A stretch of 64,000 bases of DNA from Kalaharituber pfeilii (Eukaryota > Ascomycota > Pezizomycetes > Pezizales > Pezizaceae). Position numbers and translations under genes: made by a program. Positions 33,526 through 46,538 of the stretch are shown piece by piece (position 1 is the first letter of the stretch; the number at the start of each line of letters is the position of its first letter). The notes under the pieces were generated by a model. That model was not told the DNA's origin, searched no databases, and saw only the letters and a list, made by a program, of their open reading frames with translations. The stretch lies in assembly GCA_015179045.1 (NCBI GenBank), contig WHUZ01000017.1, forward strand, positions 620,001 through 684,000, in the 5' to 3' direction.

Positions 33526-36500
33526 CCCACTGTGGTGACGACGACGGGATGGGTAAAGGCAAGCTTGTCATAGAAGGCACGTGGAGATAAAGGCAGCACG
33601 TGAGGCGTTCATGGCTTTCATATGTATATAGACCTTCTGTACTGTAGCACATACAATCAACAACCTTCTCTTTACTTGTCGCACTCACGCTTCCGCACTC
33701 GCACTCGCATTTGGTCGTGCATTCCTTCCGCCAGTTCCCACCGCTCCGGTCCATCGAAATTTTTTTCTTATATATCATTACTCGCATGCCCGGCCCATCG
33801 AAAGGCAGTAGTGGATACTATCTGTCTATCTTACACCACTAACAGTAAAGAACAGGATCTATTCATATCTTCGTTAGGACTATATATTTGAGGATTCTAT
33901 GTCCCATTGATATCTCCTACCAAGTTCATAGGGATTTCATGAAGGATTTCCTGCAGACAGACCCATGGCTAATCACAACGCTGATTTATTGAAAGGTTTT
34001 CCAGCCCAGGTCTTTCTCCATGCCTGGTGAGAATGGCAGCAGAAAATCCTCGCGTTGGTTCGGATATTTTCCCAAGTCCAGAGGTGCTAGAGTTAGCCTG
34101 GATGTAATAGCGGCCAAGCCGAGTCGAGTTACCAAATGATGATCACCGACAAACAGCCGATTACAGCCGACTTAGCAGCAGCCGAACGATGGGTCGACAT
34201 AGCAATGACCTCAGTGCATGACTTAAGACTCTTCTCTCATGTTCTCTCTTGTTCATTATACTAGCGGTAGTTCATGTGAAGAGTGTATGTGTGTGTGTGT
34301 GTGTGTGTCGGCTTATCTGGTTATTCTGGTGTTATTCTTTTCGTCTACAAATTTCTGTTCATTTTCTGTTCATTTTTCCACTTGTAGATGACTCCACGCC
34401 ATGCAACTCATGTAAGAAGGTTATATGTACTTGAGTCCAAATACAGTCGCTCTCTCTTGTTCTCGGTCTTCCTCTATTGTCGAAGTAGCTAATACTTACG
34501 GCCTGAGACCATTCTATCTCACTCGCTCCCTTACACTGGATTTATGTTGAGCTTTTACTCATAACCATGTATTTTTATTGACTTTATTTCTTTTCAGTGA
34601 TGAGCTTTTCTGTTCCCGCATGAGTGGCTGCCGTGAACTAAAGCACTCATGGTCGATTATACTGGCAGCGTCCTTGGTTGTTATAGGATTGGCTGAAGCA
34701 GGGGGGTTTGTCCACTTCGTGCTGTAGTGATACTTCCGAAAGCGGACACTGACTACTCCTACTACAGATGTAAAAATAGGAATGCTTAAAAACTAGCCTT
34801 GGAAATTCCGTGACCTTCCCCATTGCATCAAGTGGTGGTGAGTGTTCTCTTTAGGTCCTGGGGACACAGTACGATACGCCACGATTCTTTTATGTGCTCC
34901 TCTCAAAAATCCCTGGGAAAGTGGGATACTTCTCGGTTCTCACGGTAATAACTATTACCAGATCCACAATTCAAAAGATTCTGTCATCAGGAATGCGACT
35001 GCCGGCCTAGGCAAATCCTTTACATATTACTTGCTGTGTTATAAAATTAGAATTATGCCCTATCGATACGATGATTCTAGCCCTATAGTCCTCGGTTTAG
35101 TATTCACCGGGTAAGCAAGTCAGGGTAACAGAACCCAAGCTTTCTATAACGTACAGATAAGCCCTTCAGCACCTTCCCGAAGTAGTGGAAGAATTCTTTG
35201 TCCAGTTAGAAGAAAGGAGCTGTAAGTACTGGGGAGAAAAACGTATCATTCGCCCATTAAGGCCAAGGCCACGCTTTGGCTTCTTCTGCAGAGTGTGCAG
35301 TACCCCACACACCCTCCACTATCCCAGCCTCTGGGGGTAGACCCGTGACAGAACGCCCGTAAAGCGGCAATTGGATAGAGATAAAGTAACAAAGAGTGCC
35401 GAATCTTGCCCTGCCACCTCCCTGCGAATCCCTTGTCACCACCACAGAGAAGAGTCAAAGAGACGCAGTTTGGTTGAGCTATTGTGCTGCATGGAATGGC
35501 CTTGGGGAGCCTACGGAAAGATTGCTGGTATTCGATTGTTGAGAAAGGAGATATCAATTGAGAGGAAAAGGACTAGCTTCGTTCAGGTATACCTGAAGGA
35601 GGAGTGGCGAGAGCCAGATTGGAAGGGAGATAGCTGACTTCTTGCGCGTACGAGTGAGATAGAATACCTCGGCGTTGATTTATTCTTTTTATTTTCATTT
35701 TCTGCCTACAATACAAAAAAACAGGTTCACGGTGGGAATGACATACAGTTCCAACATACAATGATCACACGTGGCTTGATAACTCCAGGTGCGATTGCGG
35801 TAGGGGGTGACAGATGACCAGAAAATCTAAGCTATAGCGAACGTGTAGGGGGTTCACGTGGGTTTTTCCGTCTTTTTGTTGGTCGCGTTACCCACAACGT
35901 TTCAACCGACGCCCAGATTAGGGCCTTCAGACATTTATTTACTCAGCGCATTTGCAGTATATTTAGAGAGGCCAGTATAACAATTATGTAAGCGCCTATT
36001 TTTCCCACTTTTTTCCAATGATTTTATAAAATCGCGAATTGATAGAAATTGTCTCGGTCCCGTAAATGCTTCTGGGACATCGGCGTCAGTCCCCGAGTCA
36101 CAGCTATGGGCTTCCACTCCCCCTTCCCCGTGTCTCAACAACGAAATAAAATTGTAGTTTTAAATTCCTCCACAAAAAAAAAAAATAAGAAATAAAAAAA
36201 ACTCAGTACGTCACCTGCCTCAAATTCTCGCTCCAGCTACGACCTCAAATTTTGATCAACAACACACCCTGGTATTATATCACCGTAAAAAAATAAAAAC
36301 GGATCCTGCATAACCGAATCCCTTCGAAAACTTCCCAATTGGAAACAAAACATCTCCCAGTAGAAACTAACGGATCTTGTTGAGTCAAGCAATACCCAGA
36401 ATTAAACTTGCTCGCTCCCATCATAGGCTTGTTTTTCGCCGATGTCAGATCCCTAATCGGAACTCCGCTCCAATTCCGCAATTTTGGCTCCTTATCAAAA

Positions 36501-36910
36501 CGTTCTGATATGTTAACCAATGCCCATCTTCACGCTACCAGAGGAATCCTTCCAAATATCTATAACGATGACCAACAAGGCCTCCTTTCTCCGTTGCTAA
36601 TATAATCCTTAGGCGGACCAGTAGGGGGCCCTGGCAATGAAAAGGTCATATGCTCATCAAGGAAGCCCGCTACCTATTAGCTAAACGGCATGACGAATCA
36701 TGAGCATCATTTCTGTACATAATAGAGCCCTCTAGTGTCTCATGTACACGCGCATTGTATGGCTTTTTTAAGTTCATGGTTATGATCGCAAATAAATGGC
36801 GAGCGTCGGACTTTCAATTCGACAATTAGCGTTCAGTCCAGTCCCGACACCGTAATTGCGTTGATGGATGGTTTAGATCACGTGGAAGGCGGGTGAGAAC
36901 TTTGCTCACT
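33526..36910. other. gene-free stretch with a GT microsatellite
   Basis: No coding signal on either strand. It contains a micro-retroposon (33,760-33,794), a (GT)10 tract at 34,289-34,308, a short match to the 15.8-kb repeat at 35,110-35,150, and A-rich runs at about 36,171-36,200. Confidence 0.5.
33760..33794 (-). mobile_element. micro-retroposon, family C, very short
   Basis: Between CCATCGAAA at 33,751-33,759 and again at 33,795-33,803 (9-bp target duplication) lie a T-run, TATATATCATTACTCGCATG and CCCGG. This is only the 3' end of the family-C unit. Confidence 0.72.
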
Positions 36911-37057
36911 TGATGGCGGACTTCTTTAATCGACACCTAAATTTTAACGCCAATCACTGACACGACAAAAAATCGTAAAAAATGTCAAACTGCTCTTAGT
37001 TTTGGTGGGAGGCCCCTAACCAAGGTACATAGTACTAATTAAAGGAGTCCGCAACCA
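36911..37057. mobile_element. 147-bp MITE of the GCGGACTCCTT family
   Basis: Left end GATGGCGGACTTCTTTAATC; right end the complement of TGGTTGCGGACTCCTTTAAT. The interior (AACGCCAATCACTGACAC ... GGAGGCCCCTAACC) is shared with the larger element at 40,824-42,351. TA is clear only on the right side. Confidence 0.75.
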
Positions 37058-37801
37058 TAGCAAGTGGATTCGAGTTTGAGGTGTGAGCGGTCCGAACACC
37101 GTGAAGTTAATGTAGCAGAGTTCACGCGCTACCGTAGGGTATGCCCCATTTCGAATATCGCGGGTAAATTAACATTATGTACCATTAGGCGAAGCTAAGA
37201 AACAAAGTCGGGATGGAGGTTATTACTAGACCCTACTTGGTAACATATAGTACTGTACATATAGTACTTAGTCTAAGTAATTTAATATATAGTGCAGGCA
37301 TTTGATAGGGCAAATAAAAAATTCTATGTTGAAGCGACTGTAATTTTAATATCGGTTTGGCACCGGAAATAATGTACATGTATAACGTTAAGCAAGGAAA
37401 GTTGTATGGAATATGCCTGTATGAGGCGGATGTGGCGTCGCCGAATGATCGGCCAGTTGGAAGACGTCATATGTGACGGGGAAGCTAAATATATCGCATA
37501 TATAAGTGATGCATAAGCGGGGATGAGCTGTTTGGTTAATATATGATGCTTACATAGAAGTGCGTAGTCTATCAGAGGTCCAGTCCAGGAATACCTTGAT
37601 TGTGTACTACATGTACATTCGTCTTACTTACATATGTACATCGGTGGTTTAGCGAGCGAAAGCATCCTGCTTGTGCATGCGCCACGATGCAAAAGGAGGA
37701 GTACCGTAAAGTATTTCTTGTACTACCTGCCTACTTAGATATTACATACTTTGTTCTAACACCTAAAGTAGGAAGGTACAGTAGGTGGCTAAGTAGGGTA
37801 A
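37058..37801. other. gene-free stretch
   Basis: AT-rich, with repeated TAGTACT-like words. No gene seen. Confidence 0.5.
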
Positions 37802-37803
37802 TA

Positions 37804-38226
37804 CAGTTTTCCCTTGCTATACCGGATCTGTAAAATCCGGCCTTTTTCGTCCGGTATAGCAAGGTTCCGTTATAGAATAAAATGCTTGGCAGAACAGAAT
37901 AGGGATGGGCAGGAAAATTAATGTAATTGGGAACAACGACAGCCTAATTTTATTATGTAATGTTAAGTTTAGTAAGCATCTGAAAGGTGAATGCAATGTG
38001 GGATAGCCAAGATTGGACGTATCAGTGTTAGTGTATCCGGTATAGCAAATATTATTTGTATGGAGACAGGGGCGTAAGTGCCTGGCAATTCCTGTCCGGT
38101 CCGGTATTCTTAGTGCGTCCGGTATAGCAAGAGGGTTTTGTATGGGAGCGGTATGTAGCAACCTGACAGTATCCGGTATAGCAAGGTTTCCGGTACAACG
38201 AGGTCCGGTATAGCAAGGGAAAACTG
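37804..38226. mobile_element. 423-bp pogo-type MITE with internal TCCGGTATAGCAA repeats
   Basis: Terminal inverted repeat CAGTTTTCCCTTGCTATACC at both ends, TA outside both (37,802-37,803 and 38,227-38,228). TCCGGTATAGCAA, the complement of the inner part of the terminus, recurs at about 37,850, 38,036, 38,118, 38,170 and 38,202. No transposase. Confidence 0.92.
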
Positions 38227-38228
38227 TA

Positions 38229-40821
38229 TCCCTAAAGCATATTATAGGGTGGTGTTCGAAAATTTGGGTTGCGGGGTTGAGTACCATGATCATGCATGAT
38301 ACCTAGTATCAATGTATAAATCCGTGGGAGTTCAGAGGATTTAATTAGTATTCAAGTTGCATAAGTCGGCTAAAGCTGTCTCTGTTCGATTACCATACTA
38401 GCTGCACTGCGCAATGGCTTGGGCCATCTGTGATCACATGCGTTAATGGGGCCTGAGAGTTAGAGTCTGAATGCTCTCGCTACCAATTCAGCTTTGCGCC
38501 GCTAAAGAGTGTTGACCCCATGAGCGCGGTTGCTCTTGGCAAGCGGTGAATATTGCCAAATGTGGAAATTCTCTATTTGGGTGTTTTGTTTCAAGAACGC
38601 CTGATACATGTTTAATTAATACCTGTTCCAGGCCCAGCCAAGTCTCTCTATACAGCTACAATTGGTAACGCAAGTCGGGGGCCAAAGAAAGAAAGAGTGC
38701 AAGGTGAATGCCAACGAGTCTGGCATCATACGACAGCTCACGGCGGCCTGGCCGCTCCGGGCTTAGTAGAAAGCTGAGAGGAAACATCAAAGCATGCACC
38801 GCCCGGTTTGAGTGTGATTGGTTGCTCGGACGGACTGCATTGTACTTGTTGACAGAGAGCCACTGTGCATTGGGGAGCTTTGCACTGTCCGGCACTGGCA
38901 GTTAGCATAGGCTTAGTGGCCGTTGGAATTGGCGTTACTTACTTGTACTAGTAGCAGACTTGGGAGAGGTGGGTCCACAATGGGTGTGTAAAAGGGCCAG
39001 CTCATTACGTATATGCGCTGCGGCCGTTGAGACGTTCCACTTTTTGTATACGTGTAAATTGGCAGGACCGCTTGGGTAATCGCCCACTTGACGATCATCC
39101 TCCTCCGTCTTCTTGTCTCTTGAGCTTTACCACTCACTGAAAATTCTCGTGCTGCGCTTGACTGGAGTAAGAGCTCCCAGTGCAGATTATTAAAATGGCC
39201 TTCCCTTGTCTACGAATTCAAGCTTCACGGATGCAGCACCTACACACATACTAAACACACAGACAGATTTCACAGCACGGAGATCTCAGCAGCGGTCGAG
39301 TGATCTTCACGAATTAAAGATTCGTTAGTCCATTTATTTGTGGTAGAGTCCGCAGGAACTTAGTTTGAAGGAACAGTGAGCTCACATCTGCTCATTTTTA
39401 GAGACACCTGATTGGACCCGTCAGGGGTGCACGATTATTCAGATAGCAAGTATCAACGCAGATCATCATTTGCACTAGGCAAAGAATTGTGCTGATCACT
39501 GGTAAAAGCTACGCATTTGCACGGCCTAGCACTTTAAACAGGCATGAGCACACAGGTGAAACTTTTACTTACCAGGTAAACGGCACTCAAGCTTTAACGG
39601 GACGGCTTTGAAGATCCATCTCCCGAGATGATCTTTGACTCACTTTTCGCTGATAAACAATAGTCTTGTCCTACCAAACTGGGCTAAGTATCGAGTATCA
39701 TACAACCCCACTGGCTGCGTTGAGCTTTCCGGTAGTACAACACACACCATCACCTTTGGCAAGCACCAATCTCGGGGTAAAAGTAACACATCTGTAGCAC
39801 AAAACAAAGGGGGGTGGACCCACCGATTATGCGATACACTAGGCATCTGATACCACGTAAGGGTATCCAGATGTACAAGTAAGGTTATACCTTCTGCTGC
39901 CTGACCGCGATGGTAAGCAATGCAGGTCGTCAGTTCTCTCACGCATTTTTGGCGTCGACGACGTGAAACGCTACCTTTCCATGAATATTATAAAAAAGAG
40001 GTAACAGCAAGACAATTATTTCATGCAATCGATCATTCCATCCCCCAGTCTGCACTTCGAGTTTGATACACTCGATGTGTCTCGCTCGCCCAGATGGGGT
40101 TTATGGGATGATGTCGGAAATCAATTCCTTCACAACGGTTCGGACACCCCAAAAAACCCATGCCTCCGGCACCGGTACTTGTCATGACCACGCTATTGGT
40201 ATTCTTACAGTGCTAGGACATGATCATCTCAAATGGTTCGACCTGGCATCCGGGTATCACTCAAGTAGGGTAATCTAGGCACGCCTCACTCTTGATTAGC
40301 GACATCAAAATTCTCTACTTGAATTGAGATAGTCGCATTGGGTTATACTGCTTCCTTGCACTACTCTATATAAGGCTCAATAGTGGACATTTCGGCTAGG
40401 TTTCAAGGCGTCCAACATATTTCTATATTACATTCTGCAATTAGGAAGCAATTTGTACTTTCTGATGCGCATGGGGATTGGATCGCAATATCTTTATAGC
40501 TACAACATTTTAACTGTGAACGGAGTTTGCCAGATCAAAAAGGGAATCATACCTATACAGGTAAAAAAAATAAAAATTGATCCTCCGCGTTGTGGAGCCA
40601 CTTCACGTTTTTTAGCTCCCAGCTCAGCGTATCGTCTAGCACGTAAAATCTCGGCTGCCAATGACAAATAACAGTGTGAACTCGCCGACAAATGGGAATA
40701 AAGTCGGCTAAGGTTACTATAGGCATAGATAGTTATGTGTACTATGGTATTCACTTTCATCCATGTTTCTGGGTCAACTTTCCATTTGCCACTTCCTCTC
40801 ATGCAGCAAAATAATTTACCC
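38229..40821. other. gene-free stretch
   Basis: No convincing coding region or element ends. Short open frames lack start context and domain-like sequence. Confidence 0.45.
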
Positions 40822-40854
40822 TATGGTTGCGGACTCCTTCAGTCGGCGCATATT

Positions 40855-41604
40855 AGAGACCTTCCGCAACGCCGTCTAGACGACTCGACCAGGGTGCGGT
40901 CTTTGACCTTCCGCAAAATTTTAAACTGACAAGGGGTCAGAATAGAAGGAGTGCATTTTTCAACTATGTAGTGGACTACGAAAGACTTTGCAGTTGATGA
41001 TGCCTCACCAATTAGTAGGAGAACAATTGAAATTATCAGTAATTCAAGTTCTTTATTGGATTTTATTGTTTCATGGTGGAAGCATTTGATCATGTCCTAT
41101 TAAATCTAGAAAAGCTAATGCAACATGCAAATGCTATACATTAAAAAAATTAATTGTGCCTTAACTACATGTTGAAGTTTTATTGATGGAACTCTTTGAG
41201 GAATCGCAAAGACTTGTACGATGTCAACATACAGAGTCTGGCACGAGAACACAACCTACTTGTCGTAATGCAAGCACTGCTTAAGTATTATGCAGCAGTA
41301 ACATCACATTTGCCGCATCAAACCTTGTTGCATTGGCACCAAGATATTGGCTTAGCAGGATGGTTTTTAACCCCTCTAACCCCTCCCTGATCTTTCATTT
41401 GCCAATGCTTCTTGTGCATTCTTAAAGAAGTCATGATATTAAGGTAAAGTGGAGACTTTCAGCTATCAATAGATACCTTTAACAATAAAATCCAAGTGTT
41501 CTTTGAGGTGCTATAGCGGTTCAAACTTCTAGACGTAGAAACGGGGGGTTTCCGTCTACTTCCAGACGGTCGGCGCCGTCTAGACGGCGTTGCGGAAGGT
41601 CTCT
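40855..41604. mobile_element. 750-bp element with perfect 28-bp TIRs, nested
   Basis: Both ends begin AGAGACCTTCCGCAACGCCG and match for 28 bp (to CTAGACG). A shorter internal copy (TTTGACCTTCCGC) lies just inside the left end. It interrupts the outer element between GTCGGCGCATATT and TTGATCCTAAAGTTCAACGC. The target duplication is unclear, so the superfamily is open. Confidence 0.82.
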
Positions 41605-42094
41605 TGATCCTAAAGTTCAACGCCAATCACTGATGCAACAAAAATCGTAAAAAATGCAAAACTGCACACAGATATGAAGAAAATTGAGTAAAGAATCAAT
41701 CTACCTTGCGTTTTTAATTTTATAAATTTTTCTGAAAATTTATTCAAAGTTAAAGAGAGGTAATTTTTGGTGGTGGACCCCTAATCGAGCTACGTACTCC
41801 TAATACAAATTAGGTAAAATTATGGCTTAAGAAGGAAAATTACTTAAAGGTCAAGTCTCTTGGCTTTTATCGACCACTTGCCGATGACTAAGTCTATATA
41901 TGTTTCTAAAAACTGTTTAGTTTCATAGGTATATCCATTAGAGTTTGCATCCAGAAGTCGCATGCAGTACTCATAGTAGTGAAAAATAGAAGTACTTACA
42001 GAATGTAAAGCAGCAGGTACTGTACTTCCTAAGTCTTCAAAGTTATATTGACTCACAAGCATAATATTTTGCTGCACACCCAAAATCTTTCAAT

Positions 42095-42235
42095 GAAATT
42101 TAACTTGTGCAGTATTCCGTACGGTAGAGGGCAAGGAAGCGAAGAGTGTAAGGCGCGGTATTCTGTACGGTAGAGGGCGAGGAAGCGAAGCGCGAAATTC
42201 TGTAAGATAGAGCCGCGACAGAGCGAACAGCAAGG
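42095..42235 (+). repeat. short tandem repeat, about 50-bp units
   Basis: Two good units and one degenerate unit of GTATTCCGTACGGTAGAGGG CAAGGAAGCGAAG type lie inside the right part of the 40.8-42.4 kb element. Confidence 0.65.
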
Positions 42236-42353
42236 GGCGCGGTATTGCTTATTCCTTATAGTAGAAGAATGGAGAGAAAAATTAAAAGAAAGGGCTGTAT
42301 TAGTAAGCAGAATGAAGGTTACATAGTGTCGATTAAAGGAGTCTGCAACCATA

Positions 42354-44726
42354 CTCAAAAATGCGGGCTGGTCAAACAGTAATGGGATATCTGGAGGGAT
42401 TACGGATACATTGCCATGATAGGCCCACGCCCCCCGTGGTTCGGGATATGGCAAGGTCGAGTTTAGCGCGTTTCCTGATGCAGGCGTTCTGCTCTAGACA
42501 ACGCCCCAATTTTGCTGTATTTACAACCGGGGTATCCGGATATGATGTTCCCTAAATTTCTATTTCCGGAAACCAGCAGCAAGGAGCTCATATAACGCTT
42601 GAAATTAATAGCAGACTTGTAGATTTTTGACAAATCGGGAATATGGCATATTCAATTGTGCACATTTGTCTGCAGAATTAAGTACCACAGAAACCGAGCG
42701 GTGGGAATTGTGCGGACCGTTACTTGGCATGATCATTGCGTCTAGATTTTTGGGTGTTGGGGAAGCACGGCTGGAGTTGTCTTAGCGAAGGTTCAAATTG
42801 TAATCTCGCGTATGACCAATGCTGTTAGAGGCTCTGCTAGTGGTTCACGGTGTTACTAGTACAGTGCTAGGCTTGATATCTTGGATGCCTCAGGATGACA
42901 ACTGACTCGAGACTGAGTAATGAGCAAAAGCAGGGCATATTTTTCAGTGTATGCACGGACTCAACATACTGGACTTTTGCCGGTGATAAGCAAAATTAAG
43001 CAGCGGATTAAGTATGCGCACTGTTATACCTTGCTGCGACGTGACAGCCAAGTGTTTGCTCTGTCCGCACTTGGGATTGGTCCGTCCATAGCTAGGGGCA
43101 ACCGCCCCCGTGCGCAACCCCTTGAATGGCCACTTACTCACTACCCACCCCCCTTCCAGGATCAAGGTGCAAGGGGAACGTCATATCTCCGATTGTGCCT
43201 ATTCCGTTGTTTTATGGTTTTTCCAATGTTCAAGCTTCTAAAGGGTCCGCAAATTCTCATCTTCACCTTCCAGTTCAGTATTTTTATGAATATCGATATC
43301 GATATGATGTAAAACGGATCTCTCGACCGCTTTGATATGTCGCGCTTAAACGCAAGTACCGCATACACGGTTGGTTGGTAGTCTAAGCAATTGCTAAGCA
43401 GTTGGGTTGCCACTTTGAGCATGAGGAACCTCCTTTAGTGTGCGGACGGCAACACGTCTTACCTCCCCACACCCTCGCCCAATTAATATCAACCCGTGGT
43501 TGCCTACAATAGGCTCGCTGCGCGGGGATGGGACTGTCCTTACTGCCATATTGATGCAGAACTGGAGTTTGACTTGCGTGCCGTGGTGTATTGGTGAGAG
43601 GCAAGGGATTATTGATCTTGATGCAGATGAAGTGTTACTAATGAGGCAAGGCACTGGCGGTAAGGAGCCTTCGCTTACCTTATAACGACATTTTTGGATA
43701 TAGCCTCCTGGCGGTCTTCAAGGCCCATAAGCTTACTCATGAGCATGTCAAAAGGAGCGAGTCGCAATTGCAAGGGTGCTGGGGTAGCAACACAGGCGGA
43801 CTGCCAAAAACGGCAATTGAACGACCACAGCTTTGCAGTGACAGTTGGAGCAGGGGTGAAATATTCTGCAAGTGCGGTGTTTGCAACCTCAAGCTGAAGA
43901 TCTAGTTTGCTTTTTAAGGAGGGCTAATGGAAGGAAGGCATCTCTGCTCGGGTAACAGAGAGGGAGGAGCGGGGGGAGGTTCCTTGCTAGGGGTATGTGG
44001 CTCGCTGGGGTGATCAGACCTCAGTCTCGACTACCGGCACGCTAGCCCGTAAACCCTACTCAAACTGCTCTTCTATGTTCTCAATCCCTCACCTGGTCTC
44101 TTCATCTCTGTGTCTCTCCTTTCCAGCTCTCGTGGAGTCACAATTGGGATTTTCAGTTGGCTTGGATCTCGGTACTCGATCTCTTGCTGATCATCCCTTC
44201 CCTCCTACCATTTGTTTGTCAAACCCAACTTTTTTTGGTCTATACGATACCGTCCGGCCGGTTAACCAGGGGAAGGATTCCTTTATTTTACTTTTTCTTC
44301 CCTTTCGTTTCCCTCATTGAGCGGCGATATATTTCCGCTTCCCAAGGCCATACCCAACGCCTCTTAATTCTTGTGTAGGAATCTCGTTGGTTGGCTTAAA
44401 CCAAAGTAGGTACCAATTTCTGTTGTTTGATTCTCACTATGCTACTGCAAGGCATTTGCCCAATGGCATACTTCGGGGTGTATATTTGGGGGGGGCAGGA
44501 ATGGAGAAGAGGCGTTTCGGTGGCAATTTCTCTGCGCTACTATTTTAGTAACTAACGGCTCTTCCGACTAGTCCGGCGAACTAAACATCACTGGAAGTTA
44601 CCAATGCCATCGCGCGAGCGCTACTTATGATAGTTACCTTCCACGGGATAAAATTGAGAAAGGAAGCGAAAAGGAAAAGGGAAGAAGGAAAAATTTCGAG
44701 GCCTCGTTCATTTGATCTTTTCCCAG
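42354..44726. other. gene-free stretch and upstream region of the rhodopsin-domain gene
   Basis: No coding signal. The last about 800 bp are pyrimidine-rich in places, as in many fungal promoters or 5' UTRs, but no specific site is identifiable. Confidence 0.45.
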
Positions 44727-46538
44727 ATGGCTCTCATATCGAATCCCGACAACCCTGTGTCGCCTCCGGGGGTTCTGGCTATTGGTATCATCTTTACATT
44801 CATTGTTTGGTTCCTCGCCGGAGTCCGATTCTGGGTTCTACGACACTACTCGTATCGCAAGTTTTCACCCCGATGGGTCAGCAACGTTGCCGTGATGTTG
44901 ATTGTAGTATTTGTGTCTGTGGGGCTGGGACTATTGTTTTATGCATATCATATGGTTTACCAAATGAGGGACCTGGAGCGTACCTGGGACAGTTTGGACT
45001 TCAAGCTAGCTGAGGGAAATTTGACAGAGGCAGAGATGACTGCAGTTGATATGAAGCTGGTGGATATAGAGACACAGTTAATCAATCTGTCGCTGGATAC
45101 GATGAAGGTATGGTGTTACAATGCTGCTAATAGGATGCAGTTATTCGGTCCTGGCTTGTTAGAAACAAGGAATCCATTGCTGACACTGTTTTACAGTCCT
45201 CCTTGGCCTGGCGACTGAGCTCTACTACCGCCCTCTGGCTGGTGAAATTCTCAATTGTGATGGTTTATGTCGAATTGTGGGAAAACCTTACGAAGCGGAT
45301 ACGTTGGCTGATGTATTCAACTTTATGCACGATTATATTGACGTACATTGCTACAATAACCCTATTCTGTATTGGAATGCCAGCGGATAATTGGTTTGTC
45401 AGAAAGATGTGCGTTAACTTGCGGAAAACATGCTAACATCATCTGAGTCAGGGGAATGAGCAAAACATCTGCTATGCCAATCATTACGGAATACACATAT
45501 GGTGCTGCGAACGTCCTTACAGATATTCAAGGTATATATTTGCTTTAACTAGGGTTCTCAACGATGGATTGTTGACTTTCTGTCTCGCCAGTGTTGACGA
45601 TTGCGTTATGGTCACTTCATATTATCAAACTACCGCAATCTAAACTCTACGCGATATCAATTCTTCTGTTCATGGGCTGTGTGACGATATCTCTTGCGAT
45701 TGCGCGTGCAATTTTATACGATACGCACATTCGTAATGGGACCCCCCTAAACCAAAGCGTGGATCTTATTGGTCTTATCGAGCCTCTTGTCGCTAGTTGG
45801 CTAGCATGCCTACCCGCACTACGTGTTTTATTCAGACTCCGGAGACGAAGCCGAGTTGAGGAAATTGAAGCAAGGATACGTGAGCTTAGAAGTTCAGGGC
45901 ATGAGCGGCTCAGGACGGCAGGAGGGGCCAATACAAGTCAAATTGGACGCGCATACGGTGGGGAGGGCGAAGGATGTGGTGACGATACTTGTGGAAACTG
46001 TGAAAGTCACGGCAGCAGCAACCAATTGAGTGTAAAAGGCGTCGGGGTTACTGTCGGTCATGATCGCGCAAGAGATGAAGATGACGATGACGACGATCAG
46101 GTGAGAGAAATTGTTATGGAGAGGGGGGATTCTGTGCGACTTAGCAGCTTTAGTGGTAGTGATGGAAGCACCCAAGTTGGTGAATGGCGGCCAGATGGAG
46201 AGCCAGGGGAAGGGTTGGATTCATCACATCGCTATTGCGCTTGGGCAAAGGGTCGCAGTCGAGGTTTTACCAACGATAGTACTATACCGTTCAGGGTCCA
46301 AACATACGAAGAGGAGAACAGGCGGCGACAGCAGAGCTATCAAGCGATATCGTCACACCCAGTCCGGCATCCCTTGTCTGGCTCAACAAAGCCTCCATCG
46401 AGTCCGACAGCAGCAACTCCATTACAGAGCAGGGGAGTAGAGCGGACCGTAAAACAGGAAAGGAGGGCTAGTGAAGATGGTGAAATTAGGGGTCGTAATA
46501 CTCGACCCGTGAGTGGTGCAGGTGTCGTGATGATATGA
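44727..46538 (+). CDS. seven-transmembrane fungal rhodopsin-domain protein
   Basis: Fungal integral membrane protein of the rhodopsin-domain (PTH11-related) group, of about 534 residues. Four exons: 44,727-45,107, 45,197-45,393 (or -45,408), 45,452-45,531 and 45,592-46,538; all phases agree. Seven hydrophobic segments are visible: GVLAIGIIFTFIVWFLAGV, VSNVAVMLIVVFVSVGLGLL, STTALWLVKFSIVMVYVELW, YSTLCTIILTYIATITLFCI, TYGAANVLTDIQVLTIALWS, YAISILLFMGCVTISLAIAR and LIGLIEPLVASWLACLPALR. A cytosolic-type tail follows: a basic RLRRRSRVEEIEARIRELRS, an acidic run DEDDDDDDQ, then a Ser/Pro/Arg-rich end. No retinal-binding lysine motif is evident, and a sensory or signalling role is inference. Start ATG 44,727 (MALISNPDNPVSPPGVLAIG) is the first in frame. 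Two donors, 45,394 (GTTTGT) and 45,409 (GTGCGT), both fit phase. Confidence 0.88.

Larger units (their letters stand above)
40824..42351. mobile_element. 1.5-kb TIR element of the GCGGACTCCTT family, itself interrupted
   Basis: Left end TGGTTGCGGACTCCTTCAGT, right end the complement of TGGTTGCAGACTCCTTTAAT, with TA outside both (40,822-40,823 and 42,352-42,353). The stretch at 41,608-41,800 matches the interior of the small copy at 36,911-37,057. A second TIR element occupies 40,855-41,604. A minus-strand frame at about 41,850-42,060 (NGYTYETKQFLETYIDLVIG) may be a coding relic but is unidentified. Confidence 0.75.

Noticed and set aside
37817..38293. 158-codon open frame on the minus strand
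   Set aside because: It lies inside the TCCGGTATAGCAA MITE and reflects its repeats.
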